Shown one piece after another: positions 53,774-64,000 of a stretch of 64,000 nucleotides of DNA (position 1 is the stretch's first letter; every line of letters starts with the position of its first letter). The stretch spans positions 1 to 64,000 of the forward strand of contig JAJFJQ010000015.1 of NCBI GenBank assembly GCA_021773835.1. Direction: 5' to 3'. The position numbers and the translations under genes were made by a program. The stretch comes from Gammaproteobacteria bacterium (lineage in GTDB: Bacteria; Pseudomonadota; Gammaproteobacteria; Ga0077536). Under the pieces are notes generated by a model. The model was not told the origin of the DNA. It worked only from the letters and a program-made list of their open reading frames with translations, and ran no database searches.

Positions 53774-54286
53774 TTAGGATCCCGCCGGGCCTAAAGGTAT
53801 ATCCGCCGCGGTTGTCTCGCGCACCAGCGGCGCGAGTTCGCTAAGCGCCTGCTGATAGACCTCGCGTTTAAACGACACAACGGTACTCAGCGGCTTCCAA
53901 TAATCGATCCAGCACCAATCATCGAATTCCGGTTCGGCCGCGAGATTCAGGTCGACATGTTTTTCGGCGACGGCTAGACGGAGCACAAACCACCGCTGCT
54001 TTTGCCCAATGCATAGTGGCTTTTGATGGTGACGAATGTATTTTTTCGGTAACCGGTAACGTAGCCACCCTTGCGTGCACCCGATAACTTCGACGTGGTC
54101 GGAGCGCAATCCGACCTCTTCTTCGAGTTCGCGAAACATTGCCACCGTTGGCGTTTCATTGTGTTGAATGCCGCCTTGCGGAAACTGCCACGCGGACATG
54201 CCCACACGACGCCCCCAAAACGCCTGCGCGCGATCGTTGAGCAAGACGATGCCAACATTGGCGCGAAATCCGTCACTGTCGATCAT
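53774..54286 (-). CDS. rppH: RNA pyrophosphohydrolase (RppH/NudH)
   Basis: 170 aa. The Nudix box is complete at residues 38-60 ([22 protein letters not shown]). The N terminus ([22 protein letters not shown]) and the WQFPQGGI segment are typical of the gammaproteobacterial and betaproteobacterial RppH group. It removes pyrophosphate from 5' triphosphate mRNA ends, starting RNase E-dependent decay. Cytosolic. ATG 54286 has only a weak purine run. It lies about 70 bases downstream of mdh on the same strand; the pair may be transcribed together with gltA further upstream. Repeats follow its 3' end. Confidence 0.92.
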   Translation of the reverse strand: MIDSDGFRANVGIVLLNDRAQAFWGRRVGMSAWQFPQGGIQHNETPTVAMFRELEEEVGLRSDHVEVIGCTQGWLRYRLPKKYIRHHQKPLCIGQKQRWFVLRLAVAEKHVDLNLAAEPEFDDWCWIDYWKPLSTVVSFKREVYQQALSELAPLVRETTAADIPLGPAGS

Positions 54287-54356
54287 GGTCGACCGTTCTC
54301 GTTACGCCTGCTGTACGCCAGCATCTGTCATCCCAAATCGCTCGTGGTCTGCATTA

Positions 54357-55337
54357 TTACGCAAGCAGCTCTTGCACCGCATCGCGCTCCTCTTGTAGCT
54401 CCTTCTCGGTGGCTTCCATGCGGGCACGGCTGAAGTCATCAATCGTGAGTCCTTGCACAATTTCATAATCGCCATTGGCGCAGGTAACCGGAAACGAATA
54501 CATAAGTCCCGCTTCAATCCCGTAACTGCCGTCGCTGACAATGCCCATGCTGGTCCAATCGCCTTTGGCAGTCCCGGCCACCCAATCGCGCATGTGCTCC
54601 AAAGCCGCGTTCGCTGCCGACGCTGCGCTGGATGCGCCGCGTGCATCTATGATCGCCGCACCCCGTTTCGCGACACTCGGGATGTAATCGTTCTCGTACC
54701 ACCCACGATCGACCAAATCGAGCGCAGATTTGCCCTCGACCGTTGCGTTGCTTAGGTCCGGGTACTGTGTCGTCGAGTGATTTCCCCAGATGGTGACCCG
54801 GTTAACGTCCGATACCGTGCTGTTCGTCTGTTGTGCCAATTGCGCCATCGCGCGGTTATGATCTAGGCGCGTCATGGCGGTGAAATTGCGCGGGTCGATG
54901 TCAGGCGCGCAGCTCATGCAAGTCCACGCATTCGTATTCGCCGGATTGCCGACCACAACAACTTTGATATCGCGGTTGGCGTTCGCGCTAATAGCCTTAC
55001 CTTGCACCTTAAAAATGCCCCCATTGGCCGCCAGTAAGTCGGCGCGTTCCATACCCGGCCCACGCGGTCGGGCACCGACAAGCATGGCGTAATTGGCATC
55101 TTTAAATGCAACGTCAGCATCGTCACTCGTCTCGATTCCAGCAACGAGTGGAAATGCACAATCGTCAAGTTCCATTACCACCCCTTCCAAGGCTTGCATC
55201 GCAGGGGTGATTTCAAGCAACTGCAGAATCACCGGTTGGTCGGGTCCCAACATCTGTCCGGCAGCAATCCGAAATAATAGGGAGTAGGAGATCTGGCCAG
55301 CAGCGCCGGTTACGGTTACACGTACGGGTGATTTCAT
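54357..55337 (-). CDS. mdh: Malate dehydrogenase (cytosolic-type, NAD-dependent)
   Basis: 326 aa. The N terminus [19 protein letters not shown] gives the glycine-rich NAD loop with the Ile-Ser variation seen in this subfamily. The loop at [15 protein letters not shown] carries the substrate-specific arginine. GNPANTNAW and the catalytic His in [11 protein letters not shown] complete the active site. It converts malate and oxaloacetate in the TCA cycle. Length is normal (about 325-330). It follows gltA by about 40 bases on the same strand and precedes rppH, consistent with a TCA operon. Confidence 0.96.
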   Translation of the reverse strand: MKSPVRVTVTGAAGQISYSLLFRIAAGQMLGPDQPVILQLLEITPAMQALEGVVMELDDCAFPLVAGIETSDDADVAFKDANYAMLVGARPRGPGMERADLLAANGGIFKVQGKAISANANRDIKVVVVGNPANTNAWTCMSCAPDIDPRNFTAMTRLDHNRAMAQLAQQTNSTVSDVNRVTIWGNHSTTQYPDLSNATVEGKSALDLVDRGWYENDYIPSVAKRGAAIIDARGASSAASAANAALEHMRDWVAGTAKGDWTSMGIVSDGSYGIEAGLMYSFPVTCANGDYEIVQGLTIDDFSRARMEATEKELQEERDAVQELLA

Positions 55338-55376
55338 TGTAGGTAAGGTCTCTAGTTGTAGTGAGGTGAAATAAAC

Positions 55377-56672
55377 TCAAGCGCGTTTCGCGAGAGGAAT
55401 GTAATCGCGTTTTTCCGCGCCGACATAGAGCTGCCGCGGCCGCCCAATGCGAAAATCTTCGTCGCCCATCATTTCCATCCATTGGGCGATCCAGCCAGCC
55501 GACCGGGCTAAGGCAAACATCGGCGTAAACATGCTTTTAGGGATATTCAATGCTTGATAGATCAAGCCGGAGTAAAAATCGACGTTCGGGTACAGTTTGC
55601 GCTCAATAAAATACTCGTCTTCGAGCGCCAAGCGCTCAAGCTCCATCGCGATCTCAAACAACGGCTGATTGAGATCCATTTCATTTAACAGATCGTGGCA
55701 CGCAGCCCGAATGATCGTCGCGCGTGGGTCGTAATTTTTATACACCCGATGACCAAAGCCCATTAAGCGGAACGGGTCGTTCTTGTCTTTAGCGCGTTCG
55801 ACGAATGCGGGAATGTTCTTCGCCTCTCCTATTTCCTCCAACATATGGATGACCGCTTCGTTTGCACCCCCATGCGATTTACCCCACAGCGTGACGATAC
55901 CGGCTGCAACGCAGGCAAACGGGTTACTTTCCGCGCTGCCGGCGAGGCGCACGGTCGAGGTACTGGCGTTTTGTTCGTGATCCGCGTGCAGTATCAGCAA
56001 CAGTTCTAGTGCCCGCACGGCCACTGGATTAATTTCGAATGGCTCCGTCGGCCAGGAAAACATCATTGACATGAAGTTTTCGACATAGCTGAGGGAATTA
56101 TTGGGATATACAAACGGTAATCCCGACTGATAGCGATAGATCTTCGACACGAGATTCGGCATCTTGCCGATTATTCGCCTAGCGGTGGTCAACCGCTCAT
56201 CGGCGTCGTGGATGTCCATGCCATCGTGGTAGAACGAGGCCACCGCCCCTACCACCCCGGTTAAAACCGACATTGGATGGGCATCGTAGCGATAGCCGGA
56301 ATAAAACCGGTGTAGGTGCTCATGGGTCATGCCATGCATCTTTATCGCATGGTCCCACGCGTCCATTTCCGATTGATTGGGTAGTTCGCCATGAATCAAC
56401 AAGTAGGCGACTTCGAGAAAGGACGATTGCTCGGCCAATTGTTCAATCGGGTAACCCCGGTGCAACAAGACACCCTGTTCACCGTCGAGATATGTGATGG
56501 CGCTACGGCAACTGCCGGTGACGCCGTAGCCGGGGTCCAAGGTGAACATCCCAAGCTCTTTATACAACCCGCCAATCTCAATGACCGGCGCGCCGTAGCG
56601 GCCGTCGTGGACTGGAAATTCGGCCGACTTTCCGCTCTGATTGTCCGTGATGGTGACCGTGCGTTTACTCAT
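55377..56672 (-). CDS. gltA: Citrate synthase
   Basis: 431 aa, the usual type II bacterial length. The conserved catalytic residues are seen in WGKSHGGANEAV (first His), FGHRVYKNYDPRA (second His) and, near the end, SAGWIAQWMEM with the acid region following. The N-terminal VTITDNQSGKSAEFPV is common in proteobacterial GltA. It condenses oxaloacetate and acetyl-CoA. It starts the minus-strand TCA set gltA-mdh-rppH and is divergent from sucA, with about 400 bases between. An FNR-type box lies in that gap, nearer sucA. Confident identification. Confidence 0.96.
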   Translation of the reverse strand: MSKRTVTITDNQSGKSAEFPVHDGRYGAPVIEIGGLYKELGMFTLDPGYGVTGSCRSAITYLDGEQGVLLHRGYPIEQLAEQSSFLEVAYLLIHGELPNQSEMDAWDHAIKMHGMTHEHLHRFYSGYRYDAHPMSVLTGVVGAVASFYHDGMDIHDADERLTTARRIIGKMPNLVSKIYRYQSGLPFVYPNNSLSYVENFMSMMFSWPTEPFEINPVAVRALELLLILHADHEQNASTSTVRLAGSAESNPFACVAAGIVTLWGKSHGGANEAVIHMLEEIGEAKNIPAFVERAKDKNDPFRLMGFGHRVYKNYDPRATIIRAACHDLLNEMDLNQPLFEIAMELERLALEDEYFIERKLYPNVDFYSGLIYQALNIPKSMFTPMFALARSAGWIAQWMEMMGDEDFRIGRPRQLYVGAEKRDYIPLAKRA

Positions 56673-57079
56673 AAGTCTCTCTATCTATTGGAAATTAGTC
56701 GCCCCACTACGAAATCGTAACGGCAACAGAGAAGCTAGCGGCCGGGGCCGACGAGATCCCCGTAGCCCGCGCCAACTTGGCCTTCCGGACCGACTAGAAT
56801 AACGTTTCGAATAACGGCCGGGCAAGTTGCCCTAAGCCTCCAGATATGCCGTCAAATTGACCAGACGCTGCGAATTGTGGTCGAGTAACGTACATCACCA
56901 TAGCGATAAAATTATGAAATAAACCTCTTACCTTCGTGAAATTACTGAATTTATTAGTGACATTGTTTTGATGTTGATCAAAGATTACCCGTTACCGGCC
57001 GATGACGACTAAATCACCACATTTCGCACCATCATCGGCAAAACTGAATCGCTATCCAAAGCAAGATTAGGTAGAGAAC
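56673..57079. other. Divergent regulatory region gltA / sucA
   Basis: About 405 bases with promoters expected both ways. The clearest site is a perfect FNR-like palindrome (listed separately). The rest, AT-rich toward sucA, holds no small gene or repeat that I can support. Confidence 0.55.
56968..56981. promoter_or_regulatory. Perfect FNR/Anr-type box
   Basis: TTGATGTTGATCAA matches the FNR consensus TTGATNNNNATCAA at every fixed base. It lies about 100 bases before the sucA start and about 300 from gltA. FNR-type regulators sense oxygen; the position upstream of sucA suggests repression of the TCA cycle when oxygen is low. Confidence 0.7.
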
Positions 57080-59917
57080 ATGCAAGCCCCCTCGTGTCTG
57101 TCTAGTGGGAATGCGGCCTTCGTTGAAGGCCTGTATGAGTCGTATCTGGAAGATCGCGATTCCGTCTCGACGGAATGGCAAGCTTATTTTGACCAACTAC
57201 AAACCGAGCTGCAGCGGGCTGAGCCCGATGTGTCGCACGCGCCGGTGCAACAGCGCATGCTCGACTACGCGCGTGCGGCCTCAGCCGGCGTTGTTGTTAG
57301 CGTGGCACAGCCAAATGAAGCCGACTCCGGCAAACAGGTATCGGTGCTCCAGCTGATCAATGCCTTCCGCTTCACTGGGCACCGGCAAGCGAATCTCGAT
57401 CCCTTGAATCAATACGAACGCCCTCACGTCCAGGAATTGGACCCGGCCTACCATGGCCTGAATGAGAACGACATGGACCGCGTCTTCAATACCGGATCCC
57501 TACATGGACCGGACGAGGCATCACTGCGCGAAATCCTGGACATTGTCCGCTCGACTTACTGCGGCACGATTGGCGCCGAATACATGCATATTGTGGAGAC
57601 AGCGCAAAAACGTTGGATCCAACAACGCCTCGAACCGGGCCGTGGCAACCCAAATTTCGACGCGGACAAGAAGCGCCATTTACTGGATCGCGTGCTCGCT
57701 GCCGGTGCGCTCGAAGAATATTTGCATACGAAGTACGTCGGTCAGAAGCGCTTCTCCCTGGAAGGCGGTGAATCGCTGATACCACTACTCGATCAGCTCG
57801 TCGAAGACTCCGGTCGCTACGGAGTTAAGGAGATCGTGCTCGGCATGGCCCACCGCGGCCGCTTGAACGTGCTGGTCAATATTGTGGGTAAGCACCCGGC
57901 GGAACTGTTCGACGAATTCGAAGGCCGCAGCCGCGCCGCCCGCTCAGGTGACGTGAAATACCACCTTGGGTATTCGTCCGACATCGAAACCCCTGGCGGG
58001 TCGGTTCATTTAACGCTCGGATTTAATCCATCGCATTTAGAGATCATCGACCCGGTTGTCACTGGTTCGGTGCGCGCGCGCCAAGACCGGCGTGGCGACG
58101 TTGAGCGAAATACGGTCGTCCCATTGCTCATTCATGGTGATGCGGCGTTTGCTGGTCAGGGGGTTGTGATGGAAACCTTCAATCTGTCGCAAACGCGTGG
58201 TTACTCGACCGGCGGCACGGTACACGTCATTTTTAACAACCAGATCGGATTTACCACCAGCGATCCGCTGGATTCACGCTCAACGCTGTATTGCACGGAC
58301 GTCGCCAAGATCGTGCAAGCACCGATTTTCCACGTCAACGGCGATGACCCGGAAGCCGTCGCGATGGTTGCCAAAATCGCGCTCGATTTCCGTATGGAAT
58401 TTAACAAAGACGTCGTCATCGACATGGTTTGTTTTCGCAAGCACGGACACAGTGAAGCCGATGAGCCGGCGGCGACGCAGCCGATAATGTATCAACACAT
58501 CCGTAACCATCCTGGCGTGCGCAAAATCTACACCGATAAACTCGTCGGTGAGGGCACCATTGCACCGGGACACGCTGAGGACATTACTGCGAAGTACGTC
58601 GCCGCACTGGACGATAACGTGGTTGTGTCACGCCCCTACGCTGACGTTACTGATACCCGCTTCCAGATCAACTATGAACCTTATCGAACGGCGTCATGGC
58701 GGGATGAAGTTGATACGACTATCGAGCTCGACTTGATCAAAGAACTGTCGCAAAAAATGACTGCGATACCGGAATCTTTTGAATTACACCGCGCGGTGAA
58801 GCGGATCAATACCGATCGCCTCGCCATGGGTATGGGTGAAAAGCCAGTGGATTGGGGTTTCGCCGAGAACCTCGCCTATGCATCGTTGCTGAACCAAGGC
58901 AGCGGAATACGCATTTCTGGGCAGGACAGCGGACGCGGGACCTTTTTTCATCGTCACGCGGTGATCCACGATCAGAAAACGGGCGACACTTTTCTGCCGC
59001 TGCAGAATCTGTCTACGGATCAACCGAGCTTCTTGGTGATCAATTCAACCCTGTCAGAAGAAGCTGTACTGGCCTTTGAATACGGCTACGCCAGCGCCGA
59101 GCCGAAGGTCCTAACCATCTGGGAAGCTCAATTTGGCGACTTCGCCAACGGCGCACAGGTTGTGATCGATCAGTTCATCGCGTCATGCGAAGAAAAATGG
59201 GGACGCTTTTGCGGCCTCGCGATGTTCCTGCCGCATGGCTATGACGGCCAGGGTCCAGAGCATTCGTCGGCACGACTGGAGCGCTATTTGCAGCTCTGCG
59301 CCGAAGACAATATGCAAGTCATTTATCCAACGACGCCGGCGCAGATGTTTCACCTACTGCGTCGTCAGGTTCTGCGCCTATTCCGAAAACCACTCATAGT
59401 AATGAGTCCAAAAAGCCTGTTACGGCATAAATTGTCGACCTCGACGCTCGACGACTTTACGCATGGTCGCTTTCATACCGTGATCGACGAAATCGACGAT
59501 ATTGATAAAGGTGCGGTCCAACGGATCCTCGTATGCAGCGGCAAAGTTTATTTCGATCTGCTCGAGGCGCGACGAGAACATAACATCACCTCGGTTTGCA
59601 TACTTCGACTCGAGCAACTGTACCCGTTTCCACGCGACGAGCTCGTCGAAAAAATTAATCTGTACCCCAATGCAGAGGAATTGATCTGGGTCCAGGAAGA
59701 GCCCCGCAACCAAGGGGCGTGGTCGACCTTACTATCGAAGCGACATCTTGGCGGGTGTTTCCCCGACGAAAAACCACTTCGCTGCATCGCGCGTCCGTAT
59801 TCCGCGTCCCCGGCTGTCGGTTATCTCTCATTACATCTCGAACAGCAGCGGCAACTTGTTGACGACGCGCTCGGGATTGAAAAAATCGACGAAACGTCGC
59901 AAAAAAAATCGGCCTGA
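57080..59917 (+). CDS. sucA: 2-oxoglutarate dehydrogenase E1 component
   Basis: 945 aa, normal for SucA. N-terminal SSGNAAFVEGLYESYLEDRD is the lipoyl/E2-interacting start. GMAHRGRLNVL, HGDAAFAGQGVVMET and VIFNNQIGFTTSDPLDSRS form the thiamine diphosphate region, and GAWS near the C terminus is also characteristic. It decarboxylates 2-oxoglutarate and passes the succinyl group to E2. ATG 57080 is preceded by GGTAGAG. sucB follows by 22 bases and lpd by 160 more. The upstream FNR box suggests oxygen control. Intact. Confidence 0.97.
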   Translation: MQAPSCLSSGNAAFVEGLYESYLEDRDSVSTEWQAYFDQLQTELQRAEPDVSHAPVQQRMLDYARAASAGVVVSVAQPNEADSGKQVSVLQLINAFRFTGHRQANLDPLNQYERPHVQELDPAYHGLNENDMDRVFNTGSLHGPDEASLREILDIVRSTYCGTIGAEYMHIVETAQKRWIQQRLEPGRGNPNFDADKKRHLLDRVLAAGALEEYLHTKYVGQKRFSLEGGESLIPLLDQLVEDSGRYGVKEIVLGMAHRGRLNVLVNIVGKHPAELFDEFEGRSRAARSGDVKYHLGYSSDIETPGGSVHLTLGFNPSHLEIIDPVVTGSVRARQDRRGDVERNTVVPLLIHGDAAFAGQGVVMETFNLSQTRGYSTGGTVHVIFNNQIGFTTSDPLDSRSTLYCTDVAKIVQAPIFHVNGDDPEAVAMVAKIALDFRMEFNKDVVIDMVCFRKHGHSEADEPAATQPIMYQHIRNHPGVRKIYTDKLVGEGTIAPGHAEDITAKYVAALDDNVVVSRPYADVTDTRFQINYEPYRTASWRDEVDTTIELDLIKELSQKMTAIPESFELHRAVKRINTDRLAMGMGEKPVDWGFAENLAYASLLNQGSGIRISGQDSGRGTFFHRHAVIHDQKTGDTFLPLQNLSTDQPSFLVINSTLSEEAVLAFEYGYASAEPKVLTIWEAQFGDFANGAQVVIDQFIASCEEKWGRFCGLAMFLPHGYDGQGPEHSSARLERYLQLCAEDNMQVIYPTTPAQMFHLLRRQVLRLFRKPLIVMSPKSLLRHKLSTSTLDDFTHGRFHTVIDEIDDIDKGAVQRILVCSGKVYFDLLEARREHNITSVCILRLEQLYPFPRDELVEKINLYPNAEELIWVQEEPRNQGAWSTLLSKRHLGGCFPDEKPLRCIARPYSASPAVGYLSLHLEQQRQLVDDALGIEKIDETSQKKSA

Positions 59918-59939
59918 TTAGAAACCATAGGAGCTCATT

Positions 59940-61145
59940 GTGCTAATTGAAGTAAAGGTCCCAGCGCTCGCAGAATCAGTCCCCGATGCAACTTTACTTG
60001 ACTGGTATAAGAAGCCCGGCGATGCCGTATCGCGGGGCGAGATGTTGATCGACCTAGAGACCGATAAAGTAACCCTAGAAATCGCAGCGCCAGAGGCAGG
60101 CGTCATCAAGGAGCTCTTGCAACAACCCGGTGACGTTGTGCTGCCCGATGTTGTGTTGTGCATTATTGATACCGAAGGTACTGCAAGTGCGAGCCCCGAG
60201 CCGAGTAAAGCAGAAGTCACCGCAGCCCCTGTTGCAAACGAAACTGAGGCGCCACGCTTTGGACCGGCGGTGCGTAAGCTAATTGAAGAACATGAGATCG
60301 ATCCCGCGTCGGTTCCCGCCAGCGGAAAAGACGGACGTGTCACCAAAGCCGACGTCCTCGCCTATCTTGAGACCAAGCAATCCGAAGATATCGCGCCACC
60401 GGCCGCGACAACCGTCCAACCACGACCCGAAGCGATCCCCGGCGCCCGTCCAGAAGAACGTGTACCGATGACCCGCGTGCGCAAACGAACTGCGGAACGC
60501 CTACTCCAAGCACAACAACAAAACGCGATCCTGACGACTTTCAACGAAGTCAACATGAAACCGTTTATGGATATGCGCAGCCAACACAAGGAGGAGTTTG
60601 AAAAGCAACACGGGGTACGCCTCGGGCTCATGTCGGTTTTCGTGAAAGCCGCCGTTGAAGCATTGAAAAAATTCCCGGTGGTCAATGCCTATGTCGATGG
60701 GGATGACATCATCTACCATGGGTACTATGACGTTGGCGTCGCTGTCGGATCCGAACGCGGGTTGGTTGTGCCGATTTTGCGCGACGTTGAGCGTATGCCG
60801 TTTTACGAAGTCGAACGAAAGATCCGCGATTTCGGCGAGCGCGCCCGCGATGGCAAGCTCACGCTCGATGAACTCACTGGTGGCACCTTCACGATAAGCA
60901 ATGGTGGTGTGTTTGGATCGCTCGTTTCCACCCCGATCCTCAACCCCCCACAGAGCGCGATCCTGGGGATGCATAAGATCCAGGATCGACCCGTAGCCGA
61001 AAACGGTGAAGTTGTAATTCGCCCGATGATGTATCTCGCATTGTCATACGACCATCGCGTGATCGATGGCCGTGAGGCAGTGCAATTTCTGGAAACAATG
61101 CGCAAAACAATCGAAGACCCGTCGCGGATGTTGCTACAACTGTAG
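59940..61145 (+). CDS. sucB: Dihydrolipoyl succinyltransferase E2 component
   Basis: 401 aa from a GTG at 59940 with AGGAG ahead. Domains in order: lipoyl domain (2-75) with lipoyl-lysine in [11 protein letters not shown], a proline/alanine linker, the E3-binding domain ([19 protein letters not shown]), a second linker, and the catalytic barrel (about 175-401) ending in [12 protein letters not shown], where His and Asp are catalytic. It transfers the succinyl group to CoA and forms the core of the complex. It follows sucA directly. Length normal. Confidence 0.96.
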   Translation: MLIEVKVPALAESVPDATLLDWYKKPGDAVSRGEMLIDLETDKVTLEIAAPEAGVIKELLQQPGDVVLPDVVLCIIDTEGTASASPEPSKAEVTAAPVANETEAPRFGPAVRKLIEEHEIDPASVPASGKDGRVTKADVLAYLETKQSEDIAPPAATTVQPRPEAIPGARPEERVPMTRVRKRTAERLLQAQQQNAILTTFNEVNMKPFMDMRSQHKEEFEKQHGVRLGLMSVFVKAAVEALKKFPVVNAYVDGDDIIYHGYYDVGVAVGSERGLVVPILRDVERMPFYEVERKIRDFGERARDGKLTLDELTGGTFTISNGGVFGSLVSTPILNPPQSAILGMHKIQDRPVAENGEVVIRPMMYLALSYDHRVIDGREAVQFLETMRKTIEDPSRMLLQL

Positions 61146-61278
61146 CGACGCGAAGATTGAAAGATGCGCGGATTAATGTGCGATTTTATTAACCACTAAG
61201 AACGCGGGAATACAAAGAGAGTAATAATTATTCTCTTTATTATCTCCGTGTCCTCTGTCCCCCCGTGGATATATTTAG

Positions 61279-62724
<1,446 letters not shown>

Positions 62725-62839
62725 GTCTCCGCAACACGCTCGTCGGCGGGTGTCGATTGCTCGTGCTTGCAATATTGTGCAGTGCAACTTAGATTATCAG
62801 ATCGAATCCCGAACCACAGCCACTTAAACGAGGATCTGT

Positions 62840-64000
62840 ATGCAAGATGCTGTCATCGTATCAGGCTTAAGAACCGCCGTTGGCGCCTTTGGTGGGGCCT
62901 TGAGCGACATTCCGGCACCCACACTAGGCGCGGCAGTCATCGCGGCACTGGTCGAGCGAAGAGGCCTTGATGGGAAAGCCATAGACGAAGTCATCCTCGG
63001 CCAAGTACTCACCGCCGGCAGCGGTCAAAACCCGGCACGCCAAGCCGCAATAGAAGCCGGGCTACCGCATTGCGTGCCAGCGATGACTATTAATAAAGTT
63101 TGCGGCAGTGGACTAAAAGCCGTGCATCTCGCGGTTCAAGCGATCCGCTGCGGCGACGCGGACATCATCATCGCCGGCGGCCAAGAGAATATGACCGCCG
63201 CACCACACGTATTACCGAAATCGCGTAACGGCACTAAGATGGGCGATTGGACCCTACGTGATTCGATGATTATCGATGGCCTAACCGATGCCTTTAACGA
63301 CTACCACATGGGCATCACGGCCGAGAACATCGCCGAACAATATGACATTTCACGCGCGGACCAAGACGAGTTCGCAGCCAGCACGCAACAAAAGGCCGAA
63401 GCGGCGCTGAGCGAAGATCGCTTCGCAAGTGAAATTGTCCCGATCGAGATCCCCCAACGTAAGGGCGATCCGATCCGCTTTGAGCGCGATGAGTTTCCAC
63501 GCGCCGGCGTTACCGCCGAAGCCCTGGGTAAATTACGCGCTGCGTTCAAGTCAGACGGCAGCGTTACGGCCGGCAATGCCTCAGGGATCAACGACGGTGC
63601 CGCAGCGGTACTGGTAATGAGCGCCGCTAAGGCCGCCGAACTCGGCCTGACCCCAAGTGCAACGGTAAAGGCCTATGCCAGTGCGGGTGTGGATCCGGCG
63701 ATCATGGGTACCGGACCGATCCCGGCTACGAGAAAGTGTTTAGCCAAAGCCGGTTGGGAACCTAGTGACCTTGATCTAATTGAGGCAAACGAAGCGTTTG
63801 CCGCGCAGGCTATCTCAGTGAATCGCGATCTGCAGTGGGATCTTAATAAAGTTAACATTAATGGCGGCGCAATCGCTCTCGGGCATCCAATCGGTGCATC
63901 AGGTACACGGATCTTGGTCACCTTACTACACGAGATGGCGCGTCGAGATGCACGTCGCGGACTCGCCACCCTCTGTATCGGTGGCGGCCAGGGTGTAGCG
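62840..64000 (+). CDS. Acetyl-CoA C-acetyltransferase (thiolase), truncated by the window edge
   Basis: The frame is open to the window end, 387 codons seen of an expected 390-395, so only the last few residues are missing. Landmarks are the nucleophile Cys in [11 protein letters not shown] (near residue 90), [16 protein letters not shown] with the active-site His, and CIGGGQG with the second Cys near the end. It makes or cleaves acetoacetyl-CoA, feeding polyhydroxyalkanoate synthesis or short-chain degradation; paralogues cannot be separated by eye. GAGGA lies seven bases before ATG 62840. It follows lpd by about 115 bases. Confidence 0.93.
   Translation, partial: MQDAVIVSGLRTAVGAFGGALSDIPAPTLGAAVIAALVERRGLDGKAIDEVILGQVLTAGSGQNPARQAAIEAGLPHCVPAMTINKVCGSGLKAVHLAVQAIRCGDADIIIAGGQENMTAAPHVLPKSRNGTKMGDWTLRDSMIIDGLTDAFNDYHMGITAENIAEQYDISRADQDEFAASTQQKAEAALSEDRFASEIVPIEIPQRKGDPIRFERDEFPRAGVTAEALGKLRAAFKSDGSVTAGNASGINDGAAAVLVMSAAKAAELGLTPSATVKAYASAGVDPAIMGTGPIPATRKCLAKAGWEPSDLDLIEANEAFAAQAISVNRDLQWDLNKVNINGGAIALGHPIGASGTRILVTLLHEMARRDARRGLATLCIGGGQGVA

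Overview
The window looks like chromosomal DNA of an uncultivated, probably aerobic gammaproteobacterium. G+C content is moderate (a little over half, by eye). The organism guess rests on the right-hand block: an RppH-type Nudix hydrolase, citrate synthase, the sucA-sucB-lpd order, a cytosolic-type malate dehydrogenase and a PspA-family protein. No rRNA or tRNA gene, CRISPR array, intact insertion sequence or phage structural gene was found.

The left third (about 1-28 kb) is accessory. It begins with a 1,870-aa membrane sensor-like protein and a six-TM protein with a cysteine-rich loop. These are followed by a four-gene operon (membrane protein, coiled-coil lipoprotein, coiled-coil protein, peptidoglycan-binding lysozyme-like protein) and an opposing pair, a DUF2235 alpha/beta hydrolase and a lipoprotein. 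After an SDR and a hydantoinase A/B pair come a VapBC toxin-antitoxin pair, a GFA-family enzyme, a patatin-like phospholipase next to a class III nucleotide cyclase-like protein, a small unknown protein, a secreted amidohydrolase and a TIR-TM-WD40 protein. The cyclase/patatin and TIR/WD40 genes make 19.6-28 kb a candidate signalling or defence patch.

The middle (28-53 kb) is mostly catabolic and envelope genes: an ACMSD-like amidohydrolase, a DUF1185 protein, a CoxL-like molybdenum hydroxylase, a D,D-carboxypeptidase, a quinone oxidoreductase, a PspA-family protein with a membrane partner, a luciferase-like monooxygenase, an M48 protease, an IorAB-type molybdenum hydroxylase with a Tat signal, a C45 acyltransferase, a polysaccharide deacetylase, a MetE-like methyltransferase, an enoyl-CoA hydratase, a GST and a Rieske oxygenase.

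The strongest single observation is at 51852-52715. Two abutting reading frames are one gene interrupted by a single in-frame TGA. The TGA lies in a UPVC motif of the glycine/sarcosine/betaine/D-proline reductase selenoprotein B family. A bacterial-type SECIS hairpin begins six bases after it. This is best read as a selenoprotein that ordinary gene calling splits in two.

The right end (53.7-64 kb) is core metabolism: rppH, mdh and gltA on the minus strand, then sucA, sucB, lpd and an acetyl-CoA acetyltransferase cut by the window edge on the plus strand. A perfect FNR-type box lies between gltA and sucA. Several families of palindromic intergenic repeats (16.1-16.3, 23.3, 32.7, 42.1-42.5 and 53.6-53.7 kb) punctuate the sequence.
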